Assembly: GCF_963677155.1 (NCBI RefSeq)
Contig: NZ_OY781884.1
Coordinates: 1,348,001-1,412,000, forward strand
From: an uncultured Draconibacterium sp.
Lineage (GTDB): Bacteria; Bacteroidota; Bacteroidia; Bacteroidales; Prolixibacteraceae
DNA: 64,000 bases
Direction of reading: 5' to 3'
Below are positions 47,282 through 56,710 of this stretch, one piece after another. The number at the start of each line of letters is the position of its first letter. Within the stretch, counting starts at the first letter, position 1. The position numbers were made by a program, and so were the translations under genes. The notes under the pieces were generated by a model. That model searched no databases. It worked only from the letters and a program-made list of their open reading frames with translations, and was not told the origin of the DNA.

Positions 47282-48111
47282 GATTCTATTTCATTTTCAA
47301 TAAAACGTATGGTTTCCTGAATATCGCAGATTTGAGGCCTTAGAATATCGGTAACCTTGACTTTGTTTGCCAGAAGAAACATTTTCCCAAAATATTTTTT
47401 TTCTGTTTCGGGCATCCCCTTTAAATATATTCTGCGATAAACCTGTTTTCTCAAGGCGTTGTATTTTCCCATCCCTTCGAGTTCGGTTGCCCGATATTCA
47501 TTTTTATTGTGGGTAGAAAGAATAAATATGTGGGATAGGTTATGTTCCGAATCAGTTTTTTTCTCCATTGGCAGGTAAAACTTATCCATTCCAGGTCGTA
47601 TCCGCTGCAAATTGCCGGCTCCCATTTTTAACTTTTGAAGCGCATCATCCCATAGTTTTATCCGCGTTTTAACCGGAAGGATGGTCGTTTTTGAACCGGC
47701 AACAGTTATAGGGGTGATATCATCGTTAATAAAGGTTGCCCCTTCCTGACAAAAAGCTGCCGTTACCGATGATTTTCCTGCTCCGGAATGGCCACAGATA
47801 ATGATTCCCCTGTCTTTGTATGAAAAAGAACTACCGTGAAACGGTATTATCCCACGTTGATGCAGAAGGGCGCCCAGAACTGAACCTTCAAGAAAAAGAT
47901 TTACCGATTCCTCATCGGCATCTTCATACGGGCAGATCAAAACTTGCTGTCCGCTTTGTACCCGGTAGCGGGCAATATTTTTTATGTCCAGAAAAAAATC
48001 ATCCTCTTTTATTTTAAAATGAGGACGGGAAAAGATATAAGAATTGACAAGTTCCGGTTCCCCTTTTTTATATTTTATATGGATGTCTTCTGACAAATTC
48101 GATAGATTCAT
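47278..48111 (-). CDS. HPr-kinase-like lasso tailoring kinase K4
   Basis: The 277-residue protein has P-loop CGHSGAGKSSVTAAFCQ, FINDDITPI and YLKGMPETEKKYFGKMF. The N-terminal quarter matches K3 and the C-terminal third matches K2, which looks like a recombinant of the two paralogues. It lies 60 bp downstream of the methyltransferase gene. Confidence 0.9.
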   Translation of the reverse strand: MNLSNLSEDIHIKYKKGEPELVNSYIFSRPHFKIKEDDFFLDIKNIARYRVQSGQQVLICPYEDADEESVNLFLEGSVLGALLHQRGIIPFHGSSFSYKDRGIIICGHSGAGKSSVTAAFCQEGATFINDDITPITVAGSKTTILPVKTRIKLWDDALQKLKMGAGNLQRIRPGMDKFYLPMEKKTDSEHNLSHIFILSTHNKNEYRATELEGMGKYNALRKQVYRRIYLKGMPETEKKYFGKMFLLANKVKVTDILRPQICDIQETIRFIENEIES

Positions 48112-48171
48112 TTTTTTATTATTCTAAAACACAATTATTTTTTTACATATTCTTTCACCAGTGTTATTGCT

Positions 48172-49332
48172 CTATTCTGAATAAATTTTGATATTTTCTT
48201 TATTATGAGTAATAAAAAGTGGAAACAACTGCCCTTTATCTACAGGTATTGGCTTTGGGAAAATGTGTAATACAGGTGCCCAGCAGGATTCAAGAGGTGG
48301 TCTGTTTTCGTAAATCAGATCTTCAGTAAATTGTAAATGTATCCATTTAACCAATCCGAAAGCTTTACCGGACTGGGTGACTGGCATTTTTACAGTTTTG
48401 TTTTGCTCTGTAAGATGTTTGCGACTGGTAAGATCAAATCGAAGCAACTCCACGGATTCGCTTAAGGCATTGGGCATGATCTGTTTTAGTTTGGCACCAT
48501 TGATCGGATACATGAGCGGTTTAAAACGGTTAAATGATGACAAGTCAAATCCACTGACGTCCTGAATGTTAAAGAATGGAAGCAATGTGGGTATTTTGCC
48601 TACTAAAACACCCCATGTAGCAATTTGACTGGGTAAAATCACTGCATTTTTCTTTACAAGCCGAACCATGGCATCTTCCATGGTTGGTAGCACATTTTCT
48701 TCCAAAAGGTTATTGTCTACAATCTCTGAAACTAGTAGGTCTGCTCTTTCAGGCAAATCTTCGCCAATCCTGAGTTCTGTAGATTTTTTTAAAATTACGG
48801 AAACCCGATCTTGCAGATTATTTTTAATGATATTCTCCCGGGCAGCTTGACCAATCAAAGGTTCCTTTTCACAGGTATAAACTTTTTTGGCCCCGGCACG
48901 TGCGGCCATCAGGGCCAAAAGACCGGTACCAGTTCCGATTTCAAGTACAATTGAATCTGGCTTGATAAATGCACGAAGCGCTCTGTCATAAATATCGTTA
49001 CGCGTCTGATCATTTATGATGTTAAAATGCCATCCGGGAACCTTCTTCTTCAGTGCCCATTCTGCATGGAAACGCACCTGTAAATTATCAGGCTCCATTT
49101 CCAATGCTTTAACCGCAATCCTTTTTCCTATATCCTTTTTCGAAGAAGTCTTTTCAGATAAAAGATAGACCGCATGACCAAATTTGGCGAGTTCTTCGGC
49201 AAACCGGGGGTGTTTCTTCAACTTCAGGATAAACCGTTGTATGTCTTCTGGAAACTCATTGTACCATTGCATATATACTTCTTTTGATATGATATTTTTA
49301 GGAATTTTCTTCAGCTGATTGGAAAGAACCAT
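48172..49332 (-). CDS. PRMT-like class I SAM methyltransferase
   Basis: The 386-residue protein has a helical N-terminal region (1-105), then a Rossmann fold with LEIGTGTGLLALMAARAGAK and CEKEP. It then has SEIVDNNLLEENVLPTMEDA, which resembles the double-Glu segment of PRMT7-type arginine methyltransferases, followed by a beta-barrel-like C-terminus. Its start overlaps the end of C5 by 35 bp, so it belongs to the A5-C5 unit. The A5 core has no Arg, so the target may be another residue, another precursor or another protein. Confidence 0.78.
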   Translation of the reverse strand: MVLSNQLKKIPKNIISKEVYMQWYNEFPEDIQRFILKLKKHPRFAEELAKFGHAVYLLSEKTSSKKDIGKRIAVKALEMEPDNLQVRFHAEWALKKKVPGWHFNIINDQTRNDIYDRALRAFIKPDSIVLEIGTGTGLLALMAARAGAKKVYTCEKEPLIGQAARENIIKNNLQDRVSVILKKSTELRIGEDLPERADLLVSEIVDNNLLEENVLPTMEDAMVRLVKKNAVILPSQIATWGVLVGKIPTLLPFFNIQDVSGFDLSSFNRFKPLMYPINGAKLKQIMPNALSESVELLRFDLTSRKHLTEQNKTVKMPVTQSGKAFGLVKWIHLQFTEDLIYENRPPLESCWAPVLHIFPKPIPVDKGQLFPLFITHNKENIKIYSE

Positions 49333-51145
49333 ATTTTTTTACCAGCGCAACATATCGGAGGTAAAGCGTATATTGCCTCCAGTTCCTTACATTTTTCAAC
49401 CTATCTTTCGAAATCGGTTGGTCAAAAACTTTTTTGAAGGCTTCCGGTTTAAAAAAAGGAAGGTGTTCTCCAGCAGGTAAGGAATAAAAAAGCTTTCCCA
49501 GGTATTCTTTACTGTTTTGGAGGTCTCTTAAAGAACAGGCTATACGCAGAGGTTCCTCTTTGCCTTTCCGGATTCGGATTTTTTCTGTCAGAATGTCTTT
49601 CATGGCTTCCCTGTAGAGCAAACGGGGCTGGAAATTTTTGTAGGTATATTCAGCAGGCAGGCTAAACCAAAAATCCAATACCTCCTTATCCAATAGCGGA
49701 TATTTGTATTCAAAGCCGTATCGTTCGGCATTGATAGCCCAAGATTCCATTCGTTCTGGTAAATGATGTGATTCGAGTAGATTTAACGCAAACCGGGTGC
49801 GATTTCCGTATCCAAACGGATTCGTTTCTTTATGTAGAAAAATTTGTTTCCAGTGTTTTTTAATGAATGAAAAGCGTAGGAATCGTAGAATTGACCGATC
49901 TGTTTTACCTGCCTTATATACAGGCAAAAGGCCAAAAGGAATGCATAACGGAAGTACATCAGTACGAAATTTCAAAATCGTTGCTTTTATCCCTTTAACC
50001 CTGGCATACTTCAACAAAGAAAGCCATTTAAAGCTGAAAAACAAATGATTTACTGTTCCCCGCAAGCTGAGCGAAACGAATTCATCCCCGCCCCATCCAC
50101 TGAAAAACGTTTCAATGTTGTCTTTTTCTGCCATCTGCATAACCGGGTGTTCGATGGGCATTGTTTCAAATTCAGGAAGAATGGTATCTTTAGCTGGTTC
50201 ATATTTTGGGGGTCTCAAGTATTTTACAGTTACCTTTTTATCATCCCTGAATGCTTCTATAAATTCCTTTTCATTGGCTCCGTCTACCGGATCTTCGAAC
50301 GTTTCCGGGCTCCATGAATAACCTGTCAATGATTTTTTATCTAGTGTATGGTCGGCAACAATTGAAGCAATTCCACACGAATCAATACCTCCGCTGATAT
50401 GCATCCCGGTTTTCCCTGGTTCCATCCGGTTGACGGTTGCAGAAACAATCCGTTTCCGCAGCCCGACAACGGCATCATCGAATGTGAGTGTTTTATCTTT
50501 CTTAATTTTTCCCGGTTCCCAAAAAGGTTTGGAAGTGCAGTTCCTGCTATTCGAATAACTGACATAATGCCCCGGAATTACTTTATAAACATTTCTGAAA
50601 GAAGTTTCCGTATAGAGAGTATCATATCGGAAATGACGGTCAATCACTTTACGCTCTGAGAGAGAAACCGGAACAAAGCCGGATTTGACCAAGCCGAATT
50701 CATGGGAAGTAAATATGAGTTTCTCCTCCGATTTCCAATAAACCAAAGGACGCGTTCCGATATGGTCGCGAAGCAGGCAGACTTCCTTCTTTTTCTTATC
50801 TACAACAACGACGGCAAAATCCCCGTTAATATGGTTGGCACATAATGCCCCCCATTGCCGGTAGGCTTTGGCAAAAGCTTCTTCGGGAGAAACAAAATCA
50901 AAATATTGTTTTAATTTTTCACCGTTATAAATACGAATGTCTGCAACAACCAGCACATCCGCATCACTGTAAATCCCCGCCTTGGGCTTCCGATCCGGAT
51001 GATGGCAGTACCCCACGGCAACTGACTCTTCCTTTTTTGCATTAAGGATAAACCCCTGATACCCCGTTGCTTTAGCCAAATAGGTTATCTCTTCCAGGCT
51101 AACGGCCTTATCATCTAGATTAATAATACCACAGATAAAACCCAT
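49298..51145 (-). CDS. Lasso cyclase C5 (asparagine-synthetase-like)
   Basis: The 615-residue protein is a close paralogue of C2: MGFICGIINL start, LLRDHIGTRPLVYW, loop ISGGIDSCGIASIVADH, SGWGGDEFVSLSL and YKYPLLDKEVLDFW. All synthetase motifs are intact. It follows precursor A5 (365 bp upstream) and is coupled to the PRMT-like gene. Confidence 0.92.
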   Translation of the reverse strand: MGFICGIINLDDKAVSLEEITYLAKATGYQGFILNAKKEESVAVGYCHHPDRKPKAGIYSDADVLVVADIRIYNGEKLKQYFDFVSPEEAFAKAYRQWGALCANHINGDFAVVVVDKKKKEVCLLRDHIGTRPLVYWKSEEKLIFTSHEFGLVKSGFVPVSLSERKVIDRHFRYDTLYTETSFRNVYKVIPGHYVSYSNSRNCTSKPFWEPGKIKKDKTLTFDDAVVGLRKRIVSATVNRMEPGKTGMHISGGIDSCGIASIVADHTLDKKSLTGYSWSPETFEDPVDGANEKEFIEAFRDDKKVTVKYLRPPKYEPAKDTILPEFETMPIEHPVMQMAEKDNIETFFSGWGGDEFVSLSLRGTVNHLFFSFKWLSLLKYARVKGIKATILKFRTDVLPLCIPFGLLPVYKAGKTDRSILRFLRFSFIKKHWKQIFLHKETNPFGYGNRTRFALNLLESHHLPERMESWAINAERYGFEYKYPLLDKEVLDFWFSLPAEYTYKNFQPRLLYREAMKDILTEKIRIRKGKEEPLRIACSLRDLQNSKEYLGKLFYSLPAGEHLPFFKPEAFKKVFDQPISKDRLKNVRNWRQYTLYLRYVALVKKYGSFQSAEENS

Positions 51146-51509
51146 CTACTTTCGAAACAAACTATTTTTCACATTTATCATTTTACAAAAATCCAATTAC
51201 AAAACTTGAATGCAGCTATTATTGTCCGGTTAAGAAAGATTGGATTCAAACAGATTACCTCACTGCGTTTGCATTGACAACATTATTGGATAATTATTTA
51301 GGAGGCAAAAGAACTTATTATCCCGAACTTTCAAAAAAATGAACCCTCGACTCACTCTGGCAAAGGAATTCTTTTATATAAAAGTAGAAACGCCACAAAA
51401 TAAACTTATTATGAAAAGTCGTTGCATGCAATATCCGACTTTAAAACAATACATGTATTTCCACTTTGGGTTTTGTCTACATCCAAATCAAAACTTATCT
51501 GTTTTTGAA
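51146..51509. other. Spacer with an unassigned remnant
   Basis: About 360 bp between C5 and A5 has no intact gene. A + strand frame without start (about 51212-51342) reads DWIQTDYLTAFALTTLLDNY and ends GGKRTYYPELSKK-stop, like the C-terminus of an unidentified, possibly mobile-element, protein. Confidence 0.3.
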
Positions 51510-51641
51510 TTAGCTGATATGTGGGGATGTAAAATAATCTTCGACACCAGTAAGTGTAGGCGCGCTTTCTGTTCTATCTACGTCCAGGTCTATAATTTCC
51601 GGTAATTGCCATAATTGTTTGGCATTTTCTTCGTTGTTCAT
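51510..51641 (-). CDS. Lasso precursor A5
   Basis: The 43-residue peptide has leader LWQLPEIIDLDVDRTE and core SAPTLTGVEDYFTSPHIS. It has Thr at -2, Glu at core position 9, a Tyr and several Ser/Thr in the tail, and a C-terminal Ser. The leader keeps W-x-x-P-E although E-T is replaced by Q-L. It heads the A5-C5-methyltransferase-K4-ST5-B1d string. Confidence 0.85.
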   Translation of the reverse strand: MNNEENAKQLWQLPEIIDLDVDRTESAPTLTGVEDYFTSPHIS

Positions 51642-51733
51642 GATGTAATGATTTTAAATTTTTAATGAATTTGTATGCAATTTATTACATTATGAAATAA
51701 ATTGCAATAGTTTTTTAAATTATTATTTTCAAT

Positions 51734-52657
51734 TTAAGTGAACAGATTTCCTTTTTTCAGTCCGGCTAAGGCAGCCTGATAAGACGGAATATAACTTTCC
51801 TGAAAAAAGAGGGTATTTACCTTCAATGTTTGCTTATCTTTGCATCGGATATGCAGTTCCCCATTATTACGAACAATTGTTCCAGCCTCACATCCAACAT
51901 CTTCTTTTGAAAGAATAATCCGAGCATCCATCAACTTTACGTCCTGTCCTTTATAAGAGGTTATAGCTCCTTTATTCCAAGGGTTGCAGGCCCGCACTAG
52001 GTTGCAGATTTCAACAGCACCCATTTGTTGCCAGTCAATTTTAACATCTACCAGTGCCGGACGCTTTTGATAAGCATTTTTAAAAGCGCCCCGGTCAATA
52101 ACAGGCAGGCTTATTCCTTTCATTATAAAATGAATGATTAACAAAACCCCCTCTATACAAAGCTGACTGAACAACTGGCTAACCTGTTTGCAGTTGTAAT
52201 GTTCCCGGTTTTCAATTTCTTTTAACCAAACCACATCGCCAGAATCCAGTTTTTCTGTAAGATAATGAATACACAAGCCTATCTTTTCAGCCCCATATTT
52301 TAGTTGCCAAAACACAGGGGTAGGTCCTTTAAACGCAGGCAACGAACCAAAATGAATGTTAAAAAGCGGGGTCTGGCAAACCAGCCGCTCCAGCCTGATC
52401 CGGTATTTATACCCGATGACAAAACAAACATCATATTTTCCCTTATTCAGCCATGGATACAAATCCCGGTCTTTATTCCTTTCTTCCGTCATCGGAATAC
52501 GGGTCTGTCTTGCAAATTCAAGGACTTTTTTATTGACAAATGGATCGGAAGACGGAGAGTAATAAAGATACACTTGCAGGCTTTGTTGCCCTGCAAGTGT
52601 ATAGACTAAGGGAATCAGTGCATCTGAATCTGAAATAATACCGACACGCATATGCAC
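51734..52657 (-). CDS. Formyltransferase-fold protein
   Basis: The 307-residue protein has the N10-formyl-THF-type domain with NIHFGSLPAFKGPTPVFWQL (Asn-x-His site) and LDSGDVVWLKE (catalytic Asp) and a C-terminal OB-like domain. This is the layout of methionyl-tRNA or sugar-amine formyltransferases, but diverged. It starts 4 bp after the last of three tail-collar genes, so its work is probably tied to those proteins rather than to translation. Confidence 0.8.
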   Translation of the reverse strand: MHMRVGIISDSDALIPLVYTLAGQQSLQVYLYYSPSSDPFVNKKVLEFARQTRIPMTEERNKDRDLYPWLNKGKYDVCFVIGYKYRIRLERLVCQTPLFNIHFGSLPAFKGPTPVFWQLKYGAEKIGLCIHYLTEKLDSGDVVWLKEIENREHYNCKQVSQLFSQLCIEGVLLIIHFIMKGISLPVIDRGAFKNAYQKRPALVDVKIDWQQMGAVEICNLVRACNPWNKGAITSYKGQDVKLMDARIILSKEDVGCEAGTIVRNNGELHIRCKDKQTLKVNTLFFQESYIPSYQAALAGLKKGNLFT

Positions 52658-52661
52658 TGAA

Positions 52662-53216
52662 TTACGAACGGTCAGGGTAGTTCCCTTTATAGCATATAAT
52701 GTAATTAATGGCTATACAAGGCATCACGTTGTTGTGGTCATACCCGTTTCCGGTATCTTGTACCGTCTTTTCATTTAAATCTCGCACTACGGTTCTTCCT
52801 GAAGCAGAGCCCTTCAAATATCCAAAGGCTGTTCCTTCAGTGCTCTCCAATATCCCCAAAGCGGTATTTGAAGAAGGTTGCTCCTCATTACCGGAGGATG
52901 CCGAACTGGTCCTGACCTGATGGTTATGCTTCGGCATGGTTTCCGTTGTCAGGGCTACGCTTGGGGTACCTGCACTTAGCCCTAATTGTCGGTGTGTTAA
53001 TCCGGGGCCTTGTCCTTGTCCGACAACCATTCGCCCCCTTAGGTCAGGTAAGGCAAAAGTGGTTCTCCCATCCCCGCCATAAGTTGCTGCGATTAAAGAA
53101 AACAACGCCTGATATTGTGTCTCTGAAACAGGCAAAACATTTCCGTTGCAGATCAGCCAGTTTGTCGGGGCATAGTCACCGGCAAAAGCCCGTATTTCTC
53201 CTATAAGTCCTTCCAT
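52662..53216 (-). CDS. Phage-tail-collar (MdpB-like) protein 3
   Basis: The 184-residue protein has the N-terminal collar signature LIGEIRAFAGDYAPTNWLIC and GDGRTTFALPDLRGRMVVG, then MPKHNHQV, as in microcystin-dependent-protein/tail-collar families. It has no signal peptide. It is the third of three tandem paralogues and is followed by the formyltransferase. Confidence 0.88.
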   Translation of the reverse strand: MEGLIGEIRAFAGDYAPTNWLICNGNVLPVSETQYQALFSLIAATYGGDGRTTFALPDLRGRMVVGQGQGPGLTHRQLGLSAGTPSVALTTETMPKHNHQVRTSSASSGNEEQPSSNTALGILESTEGTAFGYLKGSASGRTVVRDLNEKTVQDTGNGYDHNNVMPCIAINYIICYKGNYPDRS

Positions 53217-53246
53217 AATATAATTAATTTTAAATGTTAATATTTA

Positions 53247-53774
53247 TTAGGGCCGTGGCGGATATTCTCCGGTCACTGCAATACAATAATTAAGAGATAA
53301 AAACGGTGGCATATTCGGGTGTGCCTCGTCTCCGCCTGCCATACCGATAGTCGCTGCATTCAGTGAAACAGGAGATGAAAGATCTGCATTATATATATTA
53401 AGATGAACTGTACCTCCATTCGGAATCGCCAGAATTCCGTCTGGTGATGGTCCGTTTCCAAAACTATTATCAGCCTGAAAACCATGAGAATGAGCTGGCA
53501 TTTCCTTTGTGGTCAGTGCAACAGCTTCCTGACCAGCAGCTGTTCCCAGATCGAAATTATACATACCGGATTCACCGGAGCAGATGGGGGTTCTTGACCT
53601 TAAATCGGGCAATGCAAAGGTATTCCTTCCGTCTCCCCCGTAAGTTGTCCCTAAAAGGGAGTAGAGAGCCTGATTCTGATTAATCTCTAATAGTGTTCCG
53701 TCGCAATAGTTCCATCCTTTCGGACAAAAATCAAATGCAAACGGACGAATTTCGCCTAAAAAAGTATCTGTCAT
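53247..53774 (-). CDS. Phage-tail-collar (MdpB-like) protein 2
   Basis: The 175-residue paralogue has FLGEIRPFAFDFCPKGWNYC, GDGRNTFALPDLRSRTPIC and MPAHSHGF. Its internal segment differs from its neighbours. Such triplets are found outside prophages, and no other phage gene is visible here, so it is not evidence of a prophage. Confidence 0.88.
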   Translation of the reverse strand: MTDTFLGEIRPFAFDFCPKGWNYCDGTLLEINQNQALYSLLGTTYGGDGRNTFALPDLRSRTPICSGESGMYNFDLGTAAGQEAVALTTKEMPAHSHGFQADNSFGNGPSPDGILAIPNGGTVHLNIYNADLSSPVSLNAATIGMAGGDEAHPNMPPFLSLNYCIAVTGEYPPRP

Positions 53775-53799
53775 AATTGTCTGTTTTAATTAGGATTAA

Positions 53800-54354
53800 T
53801 TAAGGCCGTTGCGGATAAATTCCGTCACTGCAGATGTAATAATTAATGGCCAGGAAAGGGGCCATATTTTCATGAGAAAGATTTCCCCCAGTCTGGGCGA
53901 TGGCTAAAGGGCTCAACGTGACAGGATTTTCTTCTTCATCAACATAACCAGGTGTAGATGGAGTTCCTGAATCTGTTTTATAGCCAAAATTGGACAAGTA
54001 AGATGTCCCATCATTTTCAGGAGCTGCCACCAGAGACGGTTTGTCAGCACTCATGACGCTGGTAAAGCTATGCGCATGCTCCGGTATTTCCCAGGAATTA
54101 AGCGTAACCCGCTCTTCTCCTGTCTTTCCACCAAGAGACAAAGACAATTGCCCCCCCGCACCTACCAGTGTCCTTCCCCTCAGATCAGGAAGGGTAAAAT
54201 ACGTACGCATATCACTTTCTCCATAATAGTTCTGAATTATGGAAAAAAGTGCCGTGTAGTCATTAATCAAAACTTTTTGTCCGAGACAGGGCAGCCAATC
54301 TACAGGGTAATAATTATTAGCAAAAGCCCTAATTTCTCCAATAAATGCATCCAT
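53800..54354 (-). CDS. Phage-tail-collar (MdpB-like) protein 1
   Basis: The 184-residue paralogue has FIGEIRAFANNYYPVDWLPC, RTYFTLPDLRGRTLVG and IPEHAHSF. It is the first gene of the four-gene unit (three collar genes plus formyltransferase), with about 640 bp of non-coding sequence upstream. Confidence 0.88.
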   Translation of the reverse strand: MDAFIGEIRAFANNYYPVDWLPCLGQKVLINDYTALFSIIQNYYGESDMRTYFTLPDLRGRTLVGAGGQLSLSLGGKTGEERVTLNSWEIPEHAHSFTSVMSADKPSLVAAPENDGTSYLSNFGYKTDSGTPSTPGYVDEEENPVTLSPLAIAQTGGNLSHENMAPFLAINYYICSDGIYPQRP

Positions 54355-54359
54355 AAGCT

Positions 54360-54993
54360 TAAATTTTAAAGGTTAAACTAATTTATCTTAAAAATATTAA
54401 CAAAGGGTTATTCCCTTTAGCATTTACGATTCCTTCTGAAACAAATTTTATCATTAGGAAATCATATAAATAATCTTTTTATGAAACAAAGAGATACTAT
54501 CGATTAAATTATAATAAAAGACATAGATTAATACGCTATTAAAATGACAATAATATATGTTACTAATTATTTATATCTATTTAATTATTCAAACAATATG
54601 CTTACAAGGTATTATTTTTTATTCATTTTTTCAATAGTTATCTAATATTATTTTACTCTGTAACAAATTGATAAGCCATTATGAGGACGGATAAATTGGA
54701 ATAAAAAAATCCAAACATTCAAATTTCCGGCTATAGTGCGGATAAAAATACCTCTCTAAAACCGATCAAATTTGATGGAGATCCTTAAGGATTTATAATA
54801 TCTTAAGTTTAGACAAGGCTCGAAATATGAGCACAACAGTATTCTGTGAATGTTTTTAACGAAGCATAAACTTAAAAGTTTTATTAAGAGGAATAGCTTT
54901 GGGGTTGTTCTTGCAACGATTCGAGTGATTTTCTTTTCAAGCATGTATAACTCTGACAAATTGCAACCGCACAAGTTATCTCAGAAGTTTATT
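54360..54993. other. AT-rich spacer, no recognised gene
   Basis: About 630 bp of very AT-rich sequence precedes the collar genes in transcription order. It probably contains their promoter. A 72-residue minus frame (54756-54974) has no family features. Confidence 0.4.
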
Positions 54994-56710
54994 CTAAAAA
55001 CGAGATAAAATGCGATTAACTTCCTTCCTGGGGATTATAATTTCATTTATCGCTTTTTCTTCAACATCCCACCCATACACAAATGGATTTTTTATTGCAG
55101 ATGCTTCTTCATCCAACCTCTTATCATTACTTTTCAATCGTTTAATTATTTGATCGAATTTACTGCTTCCTTCCAGTTCTTTTGCAATCAGAAAATAATT
55201 CAGGGCTTCTTCATAATTCTTAATTTTCAGATTGGCAACAGCCAATATCCTGAAAAGCGATAGTTTAGTTCCAAAAATTGTTTTTATATCGGAATAAAAA
55301 AACTGCATGAAAGATAATGCTCTGCCTTTTTTATAAACGATTTAATACAAGACTCTTTTTCAAACCATGAATCGTCTAATGAATAATTAAGAAAACCAGT
55401 TTTTCCATTTTTCAATCCATCAAATATCCACATCATTTCGGGAACAACCACCCAACCCGATGGAAATTTTATTTTAGAATGCTGTGTATCAATAATGATT
55501 ATTTCTTTATTTTCTTTGCAGCAGACACCGAGAAGGTATTCAATATCGTTATGAAAATCAGCATGGCAGGGAAAAGCATCCTTTAAGTTGTCAAATGATA
55601 TTATATCGCTTTTTTTATCCATTAAAAACGATAAGTCACGATCGGTTAAATAATATTAAAATCGCTATTATACAGAGAAAAAGCCGCCATATACCTCTTT
55701 TTCATATTTAAAACCCAGTGTTTCCAAATCGCATCTACCTTTGAATATAAAGAGAGAGCCTTGCTGGCATCAAACAACTGCCTCCTTTCTGCAAAACACC
55801 GCATAATAGCTTCTTCAAGATTAAGTGTCGATGCTGTATTTATTTGGTGGGAAAACATATCTTTCTTTAAAAGATTTTGGTCTTCTTTTATATTGTGTTC
55901 GATAACCAATACCCCAATCACGGAAAAGCGTTTCCCAAGCGAAAAGTCTTTAATTTCTACTTCGATATTATGTTTGTTGCAAAATGGAATCTGCTGTCTG
56001 ATTTTTGAATTTTTAATGATATTTAAATCAACTGTAGGTACGTTATACATCACCTGAAAGTAACAATATCGTTCAAATACCTCGCAAAACCCCTGGGTGA
56101 TAGCTCCTTCAAAAGTATTTCCGCCAGCCTGTCCGTTTGTTCCGCAAATTTTGGAAATGAATTTTATAGAAACTTTTACATTTTCGTTTCTGCACAGAGA
56201 GTACCCATTAACCCAATGGTATTTAGAAATGTCTGATTTCAATAAAACATCCCTGTCTTTGTGCTGTTGAACACTCAGTGGAACAAACTGTTCGGGAAGG
56301 ATGCTACGTACCTTATCAGGTATTTTTTTATAAGTATAGCCGTCTAAATATTTATAATCATTGATTTTATAAAACGCCTCTTCATTAAGCTCTATATTAT
56401 AAAACACATCTTTCCTCTCAGGTAAATGCCTGAAAGGAAAGACAAACTTCCCGAAGATACACGTTCTGCAATTCCTGCATAAGCGCTGGCTTGGGCTAAA
56501 ACAGGGGTACCCCCTTTCCGAAACTCTGAATGGGTGTATTTTTTATTAAACAACGTCCGCTAAAAACATCCAACCCGATAATACTTTTGCCTGAAAATAT
56601 TCAAGTTTAAAGCCTAAACGTCCAAATCCTTCTTCAATATTTTTTATGATATTATCGGGAATATCCGATTTGTAATTTTCAAATATTTTAGGTGAGTTTT
56701 GTAGTTTCAT
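54994..56710 (-). pseudogene. YcaO-family protein with C-terminal TPR, broken by several frameshifts
   Basis: Four frames read in order give one protein of about 570 residues, the size of E. coli YcaO: N-terminus MKLQNSPKIFENYKSDIPDN, then AQASAYAGIAERVSSGSL, then the core ICGTNGQAGGNTFEGAITQG with FCEVFERY, then IIIIDTQHSKIKFPSGWVVV, then a TPR-like tail (NYEEALNYFLIAKELEGS). Breaks are visible near 56550, 56500 (G5 run), 56430, 55630 and 55295. YcaO enzymes activate peptide amides (azoles, thioamides) or assist RimO. This copy should be dead unless many bases are misread. Confidence 0.78.

Noticed and set aside
52662-54354. Prophage or contractile tail cluster
   Set aside because: Only collar-domain proteins of the MdpB type are present. 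No capsid, portal, sheath, terminase or integrase is seen.
54756-54974. 72-residue minus ORF upstream of the collar genes
   Set aside because: No motif or family similarity recognised. The composition is like the surrounding AT-rich spacer.
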